Origin: Faecalitalea cylindroides ATCC 27803
GTDB lineage: Bacteria > Bacillota_I > Bacilli_A > Erysipelotrichales > Erysipelotrichaceae
Reading direction: 5' to 3'
DNA length: 54,552 bases
Assembly (NCBI RefSeq): GCF_000469305.1
Contig: NZ_KI270979.1
Span: forward strand, 1-54,552
The notes under the pieces were generated by a model, which saw only the letters and a program-made list of their open reading frames with translations, had not been told where the DNA came from and made no database searches. A program made the translations under genes and the position numbers. Position 1 is the first letter of the stretch. The number at the start of each line of letters is the position of its first letter. Positions 8,818-17,523 of the stretch are shown one piece after another.

Positions 8818-9219
8818 CTATACACTAAGTTTTCTCTTTAATTCCAAGATTTTAGTTTCTATTTCTTCAATAACCTTAATAAATTCTTCATCACTTTTTC
8901 TAGTTGGATCCACTAAACCCCAGTCCTCTCTAAGAGAACAAGGCAGATAGGGACAATGTACATTGCACCCCATGGTAATCACTACATCCACAGGAGGTAT
9001 ATCAGATAACAGTTTACTTCGCTGACTCTTTTCCATATCAATACCATAAAGCTCTTTCATGATACGAACGGCATCCTGGTTAATCATAGGTTTCGTTTCA
9101 GTGCCTGCCGAATAACTTTCAAACACATCTGAGGCATAATACTTCCCTAACGCTTCTGCAATTTGACTTCGACAAGAATTATGTACACAAATAAAGGCAA
9201 CCTTATATCTTTTCCTCAT
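8818..9219 (-). CDS. ArsC-type arsenate reductase / low-molecular-weight phosphatase family
   Basis: A 133-residue cytoplasmic protein with the phosphatase loop CVHNSCRS near residue 11, which holds the catalytic Cys and phosphate-binding Arg. Further cysteines (GCNVHCPYLPC near 84-95) and the EDWGLVDPT signature match thioredoxin-coupled arsenate reductases. It would reduce arsenate to arsenite for export. No arsB, acr3 or arsR lies nearby, so the arsenic role is inferred from the family alone. AAGAGGA precedes the ATG. The 160-base gap to the ROK gene holds the ROK promoter region. Confidence 0.82.
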   Translation of the reverse strand: MRKRYKVAFICVHNSCRSQIAEALGKYYASDVFESYSAGTETKPMINQDAVRIMKELYGIDMEKSQRSKLLSDIPPVDVVITMGCNVHCPYLPCSLREDWGLVDPTRKSDEEFIKVIEEIETKILELKRKLSV

Positions 9220-9291
9220 GACATTCCTCTTACTTTCTAAATATATTATTCTGATAACTATCTTATCATTCTTTTAAACCAAGACCCCATA

Positions 9292-9314
9292 AAAAAAGAC
9301 CTCAAAAGGTCTTT
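9292..9314 (-). terminator. Terminator after degV
   Basis: On the minus strand AAAAGACCT and AGGTCTTTT pair around a short loop, followed by a T-run, immediately after the degV stop. Confidence 0.85.
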
Positions 9315-10153
9315 TAGAATTCTTCCACAAAGCACACACCAAATGCGCCTGGTCCAACATGGGTTCCAATTGTAGGCCCTATTTGTAATCTACCAGAAGC
9401 TTTGATACCATTCTTTTCAAAGCGAGCTTCCAGTTTCTCACAATTTTCTGTGCCATATGTAAACAAAGAGTAAATCGGATAGTTTTTATCAATCTTAAAT
9501 TCTTCCATTTTACTCCAAATATAGCTAATGGTTTTATTGATTCCTAAACGTTTTCCAATGACATCTACTTTTCCATCTAAACTCACTGTAACGATTGGCT
9601 TGATATTTGCCATCTCTCCAATGGCAGCCGTAGTCTTAGAAACACGACCACCCTTACATAAATATTCAAGTGTATCGACAGCTGCAAGAATTTTGATATG
9701 TGAACGCATTTCCTCAAGGTAAGTTACGATTTCTTTTGCTTCTTTGCCTTCTTTGATCATTTCTATCGCCTTATCGATCATCACTCGAATACCTACTGTG
9801 GTAGTTAGAGCATCAACAATATAGATATTGTCATATTCAACAATATTTTTGGCAAGTATTGCACTTTGAATCGTTCCACTTAATGCACTTGAAATCAAAA
9901 CACAAATTAATGTATCATTGTTTTCTTTTGCTTTTTGAAAATGGTCAAGAAACTGCTGCGGTGATGGTTGACTTGTTTTAAAGAAACCATCTGTTGCGAT
10001 CATCTTCTCATAAAATTCATTTGTAAAAATATCAATACCATCTAAATAGTTTTTGTCTTCAATCGTCACTTGTAAAGGAACAAATAACAGTTTTTTTTCT
10101 TCTATTTCTGCTTTTGAAAAATCAGCTGATGAATCCACTAATAAGCGTATCAT
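9314..10153 (-). CDS. DegV-family fatty-acid-binding protein
   Basis: DegV proteins (FakB) hold a fatty acid and present it to the kinase FakA for phosphorylation. This 279-residue protein starts with the family pattern LLVDSSADF. It has FKTSQPSPQQF near residue 58 (the conserved TSQPS), ISSALSGTIQSA near 86 and GRVSKTTA near 168. The C-terminal HVGPGAFG motif is also typical. No fakA is in the window. The start overlaps the marR stop by 4 bases (ATGA), so the two are coupled. This suggests that the regulator responds to a lipid-related signal, which is inference. Confidence 0.9.
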   Translation of the reverse strand: MIRLLVDSSADFSKAEIEEKKLLFVPLQVTIEDKNYLDGIDIFTNEFYEKMIATDGFFKTSQPSPQQFLDHFQKAKENNDTLICVLISSALSGTIQSAILAKNIVEYDNIYIVDALTTTVGIRVMIDKAIEMIKEGKEAKEIVTYLEEMRSHIKILAAVDTLEYLCKGGRVSKTTAAIGEMANIKPIVTVSLDGKVDVIGKRLGINKTISYIWSKMEEFKIDKNYPIYSLFTYGTENCEKLEARFEKNGIKASGRLQIGPTIGTHVGPGAFGVCFVEEF

Positions 10154-10578
10154 TTAATCTCCTCTTTAGCGATATGAGCAATCAATTCGAACAACTCCAA
10201 TGCCTTTTGTGCATTCTCCTTACCAACCCGTTCAATCAACTTGTCCACGATTTTTAAAATCCGTTCATGTTCATCTTCGTAGACTTTGATCTGTTCTTCA
10301 TTTAGAGTTACATAGATTTTTCGCTTATCACCACTAGATCTTGTTCTAGTCAATATTTTTTTATTTTCCATTGAGGTCAACGTACGATTCATTTGAGATT
10401 TTTGCATCTTTGTCATCTCGCATAAATCAGTTGCCGTAATCTGTTTTGATCGGTTTCTATATAAGATTCGGCAGATGATTACCTCATTATATGGTAATTG
10501 AGAAACAATTTTCTCATTATTAATAGCTCCAGTTAAATTTAACCAGGCATCTAAAAGTTCTTCATTGAAATCTTTCAT
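10150..10578 (-). CDS. MarR-family transcriptional regulator
   Basis: A winged-helix DNA-binding protein of about 142 residues. The helix-turn-helix (ITATDLCEMTKMQKSQMNR) and the wing (KKILTRTRSSGDKRKIYVTL, with the conserved D-R of the family) are clear. The ATG at 10578 is chosen because AGAAAGAG lies just upstream and because an earlier start at 10629 would run through the promoter. It is followed by degV with a 4-base overlap. A 15-base palindrome lies between its promoter and start, so autorepression is likely. Confidence 0.9.
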   Translation of the reverse strand: MKDFNEELLDAWLNLTGAINNEKIVSQLPYNEVIICRILYRNRSKQITATDLCEMTKMQKSQMNRTLTSMENKKILTRTRSSGDKRKIYVTLNEEQIKVYEDEHERILKIVDKLIERVGKENAQKALELFELIAHIAKEEIK

Positions 10579-10603
10579 ATACACTCTTTCTATTAGTTCT
10601 CTT

Positions 10604-10645
10604 TGTGAACCGTTCACATTATAAATCAAATTGCTTTTTTGTCAA
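10604..10645 (-). promoter_or_regulatory. marR-degV promoter with palindromic operator
   Basis: On the minus strand a TTGACA box (10645-10640), a 16-base spacer and TATAAT (10623-10618) form a consensus sigma-A promoter. Starting at the last -10 base is TGTGAAC-C-GTTCACA (10604-10618), a perfect 7-base inverted repeat. A repressor bound there would block the start point, so MarR is the obvious candidate. Confidence 0.85.
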
Positions 10646-10653
10646 CTTAATTA

Positions 10654-11904
10654 TCATTCATTTTTTAATTCATCAAATTTTGCTTTCATCGTAGGATTAT
10701 TTCTTACTAATTTTTTGATCGTTAGATCTTCCGCCTTGTTATTGGCTAAGCGTAAGTTATTCTCACTGGATATCAGAGCATCCTTTGTCTTCTGTAAATG
10801 CGAGATTGTCTTGTCAATTTCATCAATAGCTGTTTTAAATTTACGACTGGCCAATTCATAATTTCGCGCAAATCCTTCTTTGAACTTCATCATATTCTCT
10901 TCAAAATGTGTAATATCAATATTTTGAGCCCTCGCAATCGCCAGTTCCTGTTTATACTGCATTGAATTTAGTGCTGCATTTCTTAATAAAGTAATCATTG
11001 GAATGAAAAATTGTGGTCGAATCACATACATTTTTGGATATCGATGTGATTTATCTACAATTCCAGAATTATACAGTTCATTATCCGGTTCCAACAAAGA
11101 AACAAGGATTGCATATTCACAATGCTTTTCATTACGATCTTTATCTAGTTCCTTTAAAAAATCTTCGTTTTTCTTTTTCGTAGCCGTTTCATCATTTTCA
11201 TTCTTCATTTCAAACATAATAGAGATGATCTCATTACCCTGATTATCATTTTCACGATAAATGTAATCCCCTTTACTGCCTGTACGGGCATCATTATCTT
11301 TTTCAAAATATGCATTTTGAAATCCTGTCGCTCTTAATTGATTGAACTGAATTTCACAATGCTGTTCAAGGCTTTCTCCTACCATTTTGGTCGATTGTTT
11401 TGCTTTAAAATCTTTGTAGTAGGCAATTTGTTCGTCTTTTAGTTTTAATTGAGTTTCATACTTCTCTTTTAAATTTGTCTCCAAAAGCTTGGCTTGTGTC
11501 TTTTGCGACGTTAATTGATTTGTTAGTTCAGATATTTGTTGAGTTAATTCATATTTTGCCTTGACTTCATTTTCTTTGATCTGACTTTCAAGTTTTTGAA
11601 TCATCTTTTCTTTTTCATTAAGTCGTTCATCGAATTCTAAACGAGCCTTGGAAATTGCCAATTCTTTATCGACAGATGCTGTATTTTTCATCTCATTGAT
11701 TTGTGATTTCAACAAAACAATCTCTTTTTCTAAATCGCTTCTAGCTTCATTGACCATGCTTTGGCTTTTTTCATTATAATAACTCTCAATAGATTTCTTT
11801 TCTTTTTCAAATTCTTCATCACGAACCTGTTTAACGATATCCATATAAATAGAATCATCCAGTTCAAACATCGTATGACAATTTGGACATTTAATTGTAT
11901 GCAT
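10654..11904 (-). CDS. DUF2130 protein with zinc ribbon and coiled coil
   Basis: A 416-residue soluble protein. It opens with a single CxxC knuckle ([13 protein letters not shown]), runs through a long charged coiled coil (about residues 25-185), and ends in the DUF2130 domain (about 190-350). That domain has a nuclease-like core: [10 protein letters not shown]-like acidic strands around [10 protein letters not shown] and FEMKNEND. The family is widespread and its function is unproven; a restriction-endonuclease-like fold has been suggested from its sequence pattern. The ATG at 11904 has GGAGG 5 bases upstream, so the 12 extra residues of the longest frame are not used. Confidence 0.85.
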   Translation of the reverse strand: MHTIKCPNCHTMFELDDSIYMDIVKQVRDEEFEKEKKSIESYYNEKSQSMVNEARSDLEKEIVLLKSQINEMKNTASVDKELAISKARLEFDERLNEKEKMIQKLESQIKENEVKAKYELTQQISELTNQLTSQKTQAKLLETNLKEKYETQLKLKDEQIAYYKDFKAKQSTKMVGESLEQHCEIQFNQLRATGFQNAYFEKDNDARTGSKGDYIYRENDNQGNEIISIMFEMKNENDETATKKKNEDFLKELDKDRNEKHCEYAILVSLLEPDNELYNSGIVDKSHRYPKMYVIRPQFFIPMITLLRNAALNSMQYKQELAIARAQNIDITHFEENMMKFKEGFARNYELASRKFKTAIDEIDKTISHLQKTKDALISSENNLRLANNKAEDLTIKKLVRNNPTMKAKFDELKNE

Positions 11905-11977
11905 AAATTCCTCCTGCTTCCCTATTCTCTCACTTTTCATACATAAAGTCGAATATTAAGGCTTCTTAATTATTATC

Positions 11978-12772
11978 TTATAGACAAACGATGATCGTTA
12001 ATATGATCAATAGTCCAAAAAATACTTTTTCTTTTGTTTCTTCTGATACCGTTTTTAATAACGGAAAAATTATATACTTTCCTAAAAATATATAAGAAAG
12101 AAAGAACAAATACTTAAATTCCAAAAAACAAGTCATGTGCAATATACTGAGAATCACCATTACAGAAAAGCACCATCTTGTATGAAATACACCTGGATCA
12201 TCTTGAAGTATCTGTCTTTTTTTGTATCGATATAGTGTTATAATTTCTCGGGTCGCAAATATAAATCCAAAAAAAGAGACCAAGATCAATAATGCTTTTG
12301 CAAGATTGGCATTGCTATTTAATGAAAGCATCCCAGCATACATCGCCCAAATTCCTGCAACTACAATAGCCAGCCACAAGAAGGCCCAGTGGTAGCATGA
12401 AGGATATCCGTTTTTAATTTTTGTTTAACAAATCGTTGATAACTCCGTCTGCTCATCCGTATAGATATCCAAATCTTGTCTTGAAGAATATATTTGGAAC
12501 ATTCCATTTGAACACACAAAATTTAAATCAAAATCTTCCATAAAAGATCTTAATTTCTTCTGTGCATTCGTTTCATACATCATATCTTTCTCTTCTATAT
12601 CCCCATTTAAGACAACTACATAATGAATTGAATCTTCCCTATTTTCAAAACGAATATAATTTAATCCTAGTTTATCCACGTGCCAATTGTCTTTAGCCAT
12701 AGAATTTATATAATTTTCCAAAGCTTTTCTTTCATAAATCATGACACGCATTAATCGATATTTTCTTTTCAT
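11978..12772 (-). pseudogene. DUF2812 membrane protein split by an in-frame stop
   Basis: Two reading segments lie in the same frame, separated only by a UAA at 12425-12427 and 15 sense codons. The first (115 residues, RLMRVMIYERKALENYI) is a DUF2812 domain. The second (from 12379 down) is four or so membrane helices. Joined, they make one protein of about 264 residues, the usual DUF2812 design. A single AAA-to-TAA change after LSTIC would explain the break. The start overlaps the PadR stop by 4 bases, the common PadR-DUF2812 pairing. The N-terminal part may still be made. Confidence 0.75.
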
Positions 12773-13083
12773 GACATTTCCTCCGCAGCCGCATCATCCA
12801 ACATTTGATAAAGTCTGCTTTTTTCTTTTACATAAGCTTTTTTACCTATATCCGTGATCTGATACGTTCGTTTTCTTCCTTCAACGGCAATCTCTTCAAT
12901 ATATTCAGACTGTTCAAATTTAGATAAGATCGTATACAGAGTTCCCGGACCAATTTCCACTCTTTTTTTTGTTTTTTCTAAAACAAACTGCGCAATTTCC
13001 GTTCCACATTTTGGTTGTTTTAAAAGCGCCATCAACACATAAAACATAGATTCTGTTAGTATTTCCAAAGTTTCTTTTGCCAT
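12769..13083 (-). CDS. PadR-family transcriptional regulator (DUF2812-linked)
   Basis: A 104-residue PadR repressor: winged helix with MFYVLMALLKQPKCGTEIAQF, the signature GPGTLYTILSKFEQSEYIEE and the wing GRKRTYQITDIGKKAY, then a short dimerisation helix. These proteins sense membrane-active or phenolic compounds in other bacteria. The ATG at 13083 is preferred because the longer frame would run back through the operator; an AAGAAGTGA ribosome site precedes it. It is the first gene of a two-gene unit with the broken DUF2812 gene. Two palindromes upstream suggest autoregulation. Confidence 0.88.
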   Translation of the reverse strand: MAKETLEILTESMFYVLMALLKQPKCGTEIAQFVLEKTKKRVEIGPGTLYTILSKFEQSEYIEEIAVEGRKRTYQITDIGKKAYVKEKSRLYQMLDDAAAEEMS

Positions 13084-13106
13084 AGAATCACTTCTTTCTT
13101 CATCTA

Positions 13107-13157
13107 ATATCGACACTCGATATCTTCACTTTCATTATAATATCGATACACGATATT
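13107..13157 (-). promoter_or_regulatory. Twin operators of the DUF2812-linked PadR
   Basis: Two inverted repeats share the form ATATCG-N5-CGATAT: one at 13107-13123 and a better one at 13139-13157 with 7-base arms (AATATCG and CGATATT). Their centres are 33 bases apart, about three helical turns, so two dimers would lie on the same face of DNA. A TATAAT-like box lies between them. Binding by the adjacent PadR is inferred. Confidence 0.75.
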
Positions 13158-13164
13158 GTAAACT

Positions 13165-13196
13165 AAAAAAAGGCAAATCATCTCAAGATGAAATGC
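13165..13196 (-). terminator. Terminator after the deformylase-like gene
   Basis: On the minus strand an imperfect 10-base stem (GCATTTCATC with GATGATTTGC) is followed by seven T residues, directly after the stop. Confidence 0.65.
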
Positions 13197-13606
13197 TAGA
13201 TCAATATACCATCACAATGATCAATTTCATGTTGAATGACTTGCGCTGTAAAATCCTTAAATGTTTTTATTTTTATCTTCATCTGCATATCTAAATAACG
13301 AACTTTGATACTTCGATATCGTTTTGTTTCTCTTTGACCAGATAAAGATAGACATCCTTCTTTTGCTGAGTAGATTTGTGTTTTTTTTATTATTTCCGGA
13401 TTAAGCATCACTACGATCTTTCCCTCATCCTGAAAGGCAATGATTCTTTTATGAAAGCCAATCATGTTAGCTGCCATACCAGCACAACTTTCTTTATGTG
13501 CTTCTAAAGTATCAATCAAATCCTGAGCAATTGATAAATCATCTTTATTAGCCAACACAGAAATTCGACTCAAAATAAATGTATCTTTCACAATATCTCT
13601 AACCAT
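13196..13606 (-). CDS. Peptide deformylase-like protein
   Basis: Deformylases remove the formyl group from new proteins using a metal held by one Cys and two His. The 136-residue protein keeps EGCLS (Cys ligand, near residue 84) and QHEIDH (His ligands, near 124). The first motif, usually GxGLAAxQ, reads AGMAANMIG, so the catalytic Gln is Met. I recall this variant as a subgroup of short Firmicutes deformylase-like proteins; it may be a second enzyme with altered activity. A clear AAGGAG site selects the ATG at 13606, dropping 20 residues of the longest frame. It appears to be a single-gene unit. Confidence 0.8.
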   Translation of the reverse strand: MVRDIVKDTFILSRISVLANKDDLSIAQDLIDTLEAHKESCAGMAANMIGFHKRIIAFQDEGKIVVMLNPEIIKKTQIYSAKEGCLSLSGQRETKRYRSIKVRYLDMQMKIKIKTFKDFTAQVIQHEIDHCDGILI

Positions 13607-13723
13607 ACAATTCTCCTTATTATTGATGGAAAAACTATAACACAATTTTTTAAAAATGTTTTTCACACTTTACCTTGTATTGATCTCACAATTATATTTA
13701 AATAATTTCAGGAGATACTAAAT

Positions 13724-14110
13724 ATGACTAAGACTGAACTTTATACTATCGCAAAAAATACGATTCAACATTTAACGCTGGAACATGATGGCGAATGTGG
13801 ACAAGTTGGCTGTGCTTTAGAAAGCGAAAGTGGCAATATCTATACTGGTATCAATATAGACCTTGCCTGCAACTTGGGATTTTGTGCGGAACAGGCTGCT
13901 ATAGCCGACATGCTTAAACATGGCGAAATGAAAATCAAACGACTGATAGCCGTCTACAAAAACGGTAACATCCTTCCTCCCTGCGGTAGATGCCGAGAGT
14001 TTATGATACAAGTGAATAAAGATAATTTAAACACTTTGATCATCCTGCCTGATTTCAAAGAAATACCTTTAAAAGAGCTTTTACCTGAACTTTGGATCGA
14101 TCATGAATGA
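13724..14110 (+). CDS. Cytidine deaminase-family protein
   Basis: A 128-residue zinc deaminase with the two family motifs: CAEQAA near residue 50 (Cys ligand and catalytic Glu) and PCGRC near 87 (two Cys ligands). It would convert cytidine or deoxycytidine to the uridine form. The overall sequence is nearer to the blasticidin-deaminase-like branch than to classical Cdd, so substrate is uncertain. The site CAGGAGA lies 8 bases before the ATG. It is convergent with the next gene, and the two stop codons touch, forming TGATCA. Confidence 0.82.
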   Translation: MTKTELYTIAKNTIQHLTLEHDGECGQVGCALESESGNIYTGINIDLACNLGFCAEQAAIADMLKHGEMKIKRLIAVYKNGNILPPCGRCREFMIQVNKDNLNTLIILPDFKEIPLKELLPELWIDHE

Positions 14111-14689
14111 TCAATCCTGAAAAGCTGAAATGATTATATCGACACATTTATCGATCCCAAATTTTCCACTGTCTAAGGACAAATGGTAGTTTTGCGCCTT
14201 ACCCCATTTCATATCTGTATAGAAACGATAATAAGCCGCTCTACGTCGATCTTTGTCATTCAATCGTTGCTGAGGAGACTGTTCTCTTTCTCCATATTCT
14301 GTAACGATACGATTGGCACGATGTTCCATATCCGCATGGATAAAAACGCTTAAAATATTTTCGTCTCTTAAAATGTAATCAGCGCAACGTCCAACAATTA
14401 CACATGAACCTTGTTGTGCTAAATCTAAGATCAGATTTTGTTGAATGATCCAAAGCTTATCTTGATTCGTCATAGTAAGACCATTATAAGAAAGAATAGA
14501 ATTTAACCATCCAACACTATCTTCACTTTGTTCTTCAATATATTCTTTGACGAACCCACTTTCTTTAACCATCTTTTCCAGCAGTTCTTCATCATAACAA
14601 GGAATGCCCAGTTTTCGGGCTACTTTTTTCCCTATTGTTCGTCCTCCACTACCAAATTCACGCGTAATCGTAATAATTTTTTCACTCAT
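14111..14689 (-). CDS. Cytidylate kinase-like protein
   Basis: A 192-residue P-loop kinase of the cytidylate-kinase-like family, which is common in Firmicutes alongside true Cmk. Visible are ITITREFGSGGRTIGKKVARKL (phosphate loop, residues 5-26), CVIVGRCADYILRD near 95 (the conserved GRCAD) and the C-terminal lid region RRAAYYRFYTDMKWG. It probably phosphorylates a nucleoside monophosphate, though members are uncharacterised. The ATG at 14689 follows GGAGGTG and overlaps the grpB stop by 4 bases. The facing cytidine deaminase is on the other strand but may share pyrimidine metabolism. Confidence 0.82.
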   Translation of the reverse strand: MSEKIITITREFGSGGRTIGKKVARKLGIPCYDEELLEKMVKESGFVKEYIEEQSEDSVGWLNSILSYNGLTMTNQDKLWIIQQNLILDLAQQGSCVIVGRCADYILRDENILSVFIHADMEHRANRIVTEYGEREQSPQQRLNDKDRRRAAYYRFYTDMKWGKAQNYHLSLDSGKFGIDKCVDIIISAFQD

Positions 14690-15279
14690 GATAACACCTC
14701 CATATGTGACATTATATTCGATACAACACGACTCTTCGCGTCTGCGTAATCTTGAATATATTCCCATTTTCGCAAAGCTAATTCTCTTTTTGCATTTGCA
14801 TAAAGTGTTCGATCTGCTTCATTATTTCTTAAATGATCTCTAAACCAAATCATTCGTTTTGATTCCTTACAGTCTTTAGAAAACACATGTAAATTCACTT
14901 CAGGATCAAAATGTTTGAAACAACGATGTTGATACCAATCAGGTTCTCTGATTTTCAATACATACCCTATACTTTCTAATTTAGAAACATACTGGTTTTC
15001 ATTAGCACTATTTTCGACCTCTAATAAAATATCTATGATTGGCTTGGCACAAAGACCTGGTACAGACGTTGATCCCACATGCTCGATCAAAATAACTTTC
15101 TCTTGTAAAACCGATTGAATTTCCTTTGAAAGTTGTTTATAAACCAAAGGCCAATTTGGATCATATTCACTAAGATAAATTGTCGCATTATGTTTTTTCG
15201 GAATACCTATTGTAACTTTCTTTAAATATTCATGATCATTATTCATATGTAATAGTTTTTCATTTCTATTATACTCCAT
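14686..15279 (-). CDS. GrpB-family (UPF0157) nucleotidyltransferase-fold protein
   Basis: GrpB proteins have a nucleotidyltransferase fold; the role is poorly known, with dephospho-CoA kinase fusions in other species. The signature YDPNWPLVYKQLSKEI near residue 40, IEHVGSTSVPGLCAKPIIDILLEV near 65 and the basic C-terminus with FRDHLRNNEADRTLYANAKREL are all typical. The length is up to 197 residues. The start is uncertain: the ATG at 15279 lacks a ribosome site, and the next ATG at 15246 is possible, since a TATAAT box overlaps the first codons. It is coupled to the kinase-like gene. Confidence 0.85.
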   Translation of the reverse strand: MEYNRNEKLLHMNNDHEYLKKVTIGIPKKHNATIYLSEYDPNWPLVYKQLSKEIQSVLQEKVILIEHVGSTSVPGLCAKPIIDILLEVENSANENQYVSKLESIGYVLKIREPDWYQHRCFKHFDPEVNLHVFSKDCKESKRMIWFRDHLRNNEADRTLYANAKRELALRKWEYIQDYADAKSRVVSNIMSHMEVLS

Positions 15280-15366
15280 AATAAAATCATTTAACGCTAG
15301 AATAATATTTTTTTTATTATAGAAATATTCAAAAAAGTTATATACTAGTAACGGAGGTATTTCGAA

Positions 15367-16401
15367 ATGGAATCAATAAACAAAGAATATGTGCTGAAAG
15401 TTGCCAATGAGTTAATTAACATTGATTCACCAAGCAGCTATACTAAATCAGCTATCAATTATCTAAAAGAAAATATTGCCAAGTTTAACTTTGAAACAAC
15501 CCTATCCAATAAAGGAAATCTGATTGTTTCCATACCTGGCAAAGACACAAGCCACACAATAGGATTAAGTGCTCACGTGGACACATTAGGACTTATGGTC
15601 CGTTCAATCAAAAGTGATGGTAAACTTGCCTTCACACGAATTGGTGGACCAATGCTGCCAACACTGGACGGTGAATATTGTCGCATTTTGACACGCGAAG
15701 GTAAAATCTACACTGGAACGATTTTATCGACAACTCCAGCAGCCCATGTATTCCCAGATGCGACCAGCGCGCCAAGAAAAGAAGACACAATGGAAATTCG
15801 CATTGATGAAATTGTTTACTCAAAAGAAGATACGGAAAAACTAGGTATCCAAAATGGTGATATCATTGCCATTGAACCTAAATTTACAGTCACCGAAAGC
15901 GGCTTTATCAAATCTAGATTTTTGGATGATAAGATTTCTGCCAGTGCTTTAATGGGCGTGTTAGAATATTTACATACACATCAAATACAACCTAGCTGTA
16001 ACATCAAAATTGTATTTAGTACATATGAAGAAGTTGGACATGGATCCAGTTGGATTCCAAAAGACATTGAAGAATTCATTGCCGTAGATATGGGATGCAT
16101 AGGATTAGATCTTGCCTGCACAGAACAAGATGTATCTATCTGTGCTAAAGATTCTAGTGGGCCTTATGATTACGAAATCACATCGAAGCTTATAAAGCTT
16201 GCAAAAGAAAACAATCTAAAATACGCAGTAGATATCTACCCTCAATATGGTTCTGATGTTTCAGCCGCCTTAAAAGGTGGAAACAATATTAAAGGTGGAC
16301 TGGTTGGACCTGGAGTCAACGCTAGTCACGGTATGGAGAGAACACATTGGGATGGAGTTGAAAACACGATCAAATTAGTCATCGCCTATATAACACAATA
16401 A
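15367..16401 (+). CDS. M42-family aminopeptidase
   Basis: A 344-residue cytoplasmic metallo-aminopeptidase related to glutamyl aminopeptidase and the TET proteins. Metal and catalytic residues are seen in order: SAHVDTLG (His, near residue 68), RFLDDKISA (Asp, near 180), YEEVGHG (Glu pair, near 222), AVDMG (Asp, near 240) and GVNASHGMERTHW (His, near 317). These bind two zinc or cobalt ions and support peptide trimming. CGGAGGT precedes the ATG. The gene stands alone with its own terminator. Confidence 0.93.
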   Translation: MESINKEYVLKVANELINIDSPSSYTKSAINYLKENIAKFNFETTLSNKGNLIVSIPGKDTSHTIGLSAHVDTLGLMVRSIKSDGKLAFTRIGGPMLPTLDGEYCRILTREGKIYTGTILSTTPAAHVFPDATSAPRKEDTMEIRIDEIVYSKEDTEKLGIQNGDIIAIEPKFTVTESGFIKSRFLDDKISASALMGVLEYLHTHQIQPSCNIKIVFSTYEEVGHGSSWIPKDIEEFIAVDMGCIGLDLACTEQDVSICAKDSSGPYDYEITSKLIKLAKENNLKYAVDIYPQYGSDVSAALKGGNNIKGGLVGPGVNASHGMERTHWDGVENTIKLVIAYITQ

Positions 16402-16429
16402 GAACGATCAAAGCGATCGTTCTTTTTAA
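16401..16429 (+). terminator. Terminator of the M42 peptidase
   Basis: The 9-base arms AGAACGATC and GATCGTTCT enclose a short loop and are followed by a T-run; the first base is the last of the stop codon. Confidence 0.85.
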
Positions 16430-16770
16430 TTTCCAAATTTTTGTTTTAAAGCTTTTTCAACCAAATAAATCGTATAAAACATTACACACATCTGAACAAG
16501 CATGATAAATAAGGAGCCATATTCTATTTGGTCTTTCAACAAGAAAGAAAAAATAATCGAAATCATACTTAAAGCCAATCCATATTTAAACCAGTACGAG
16601 CCCATTAAACGATTTGAAAACTGCCACGCTTCTAAACTTGCCATTGAACGTCTAGTTCGATAACCAAATAATGGATTAATTTCAGGTAATGCTGCTTTTT
16701 TAAAGTAAATACCCACGAACACCATCGTTAATGGAATCAACAAATTCATCAACAGCATAAACCAAAACAT
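16426..16770 (-). CDS. SdpI-family membrane protein
   Basis: A 114-residue membrane protein with three helices (about 1-22, 57-77 and 82-103). Between the first two is the SdpI signature: NPLFGYRTRRSMASLEAWQFSNRLMG. B. subtilis SdpI gives immunity to the SdpC toxin and controls its repressor; many relatives have no known partner. Here it is the last gene of a six-gene unit headed by a PadR regulator and begins 1 base after the DUF3784 gene. No toxin gene is visible nearby, so an immunity or envelope-stress role is inference. Confidence 0.85.
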   Translation of the reverse strand: MFWFMLLMNLLIPLTMVFVGIYFKKAALPEINPLFGYRTRRSMASLEAWQFSNRLMGSYWFKYGLALSMISIIFSFLLKDQIEYGSLFIMLVQMCVMFYTIYLVEKALKQKFGN

Positions 16771-16771
16771 C

Positions 16772-17512
16772 TTAACTCACCTTCTCTAAAATGGATTCAT
16801 ACACTTTCTCTGTGTTTTTTTGACTTGATTGGTTGAAAACTATATATTTATCTTCGTTTGTTTTTAATACAATTAAAGTATCATTGTCATTATATACATA
16901 CAGTTTATATCTTCCATATTCATCATTTTCAAAATTACCTGAACTAATCTTTAATCCACCAAATCCGCCAACACGAGATCCATAATGTACATCATCCGAT
17001 AAATACACTTCTTCTATATCTGTATATTTGACAGTTGAACCTGCGGCCATGAATGCATTGACCTCTACTGCATTCTTGCCAACACTTACACTGACATCTC
17101 CAGCAAATAAAAGTCCACCAGCACCAGCTAAAATAATCAAAGTAAACACTAAACTACCAATCTTTACAATCTTAGAGGCATTGTTATCATCTGGTTTGAT
17201 TTCTGCTTCATTTATATCCTCAATTTTTTTCTTAGAGAAGAAATTGGTACCAACAATGGCAACGGCAACAGCGATAAAGCTCACAAGCAAGGTTAACCAC
17301 ATTAAATTTTTGTTCCAAAGAAGGACAAATTGTCCAATGCTGGCTATCAACATAGCAATACCAGCATAACGACATATCTTCTTTTCATCATATTTAGCCT
17401 TCTCTGCTTTACTGGAAGTATTATATCCTGCAATCAGAAAACTACCTTTACCCAAAAGAAATAAAATACCTAGCGCTAAAAATAATAAACCTGTGATTAA
17501 TTCGATCCTCAT
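16772..17512 (-). CDS. DUF3784-type membrane protein
   Basis: A 246-residue protein. The N-terminus has one helix then LLGKGSFLIAGYNTSSKAEKAKYDE, the mark of DUF3784, with two more helices by residue 90. A fourth helix (about 130-150) leads to an outside or cytoplasmic C-terminal domain of beta strands (VNAFMAAGSTVKYTDIEEVYLSDD) that looks like a bacterial PH domain. The ATG at 17512 has AGGAGGA 6 bases upstream, so 48 residues of the longest frame are not coding. It follows the DUF1648-like gene by 11 bases in the same operon. Function is unknown. Confidence 0.78.
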   Translation of the reverse strand: MRIELITGLLFLALGILFLLGKGSFLIAGYNTSSKAEKAKYDEKKICRYAGIAMLIASIGQFVLLWNKNLMWLTLLVSFIAVAVAIVGTNFFSKKKIEDINEAEIKPDDNNASKIVKIGSLVFTLIILAGAGGLLFAGDVSVSVGKNAVEVNAFMAAGSTVKYTDIEEVYLSDDVHYGSRVGGFGGLKISSGNFENDEYGRYKLYVYNDNDTLIVLKTNEDKYIVFNQSSQKNTEKVYESILEKVS

Positions 17513-17523
17513 ATTAAATCCTC

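Noticed and set aside
8818-9219. Arsenic resistance operon
   Set aside because: Only the reductase is found; no exporter or ArsR gene is nearby.
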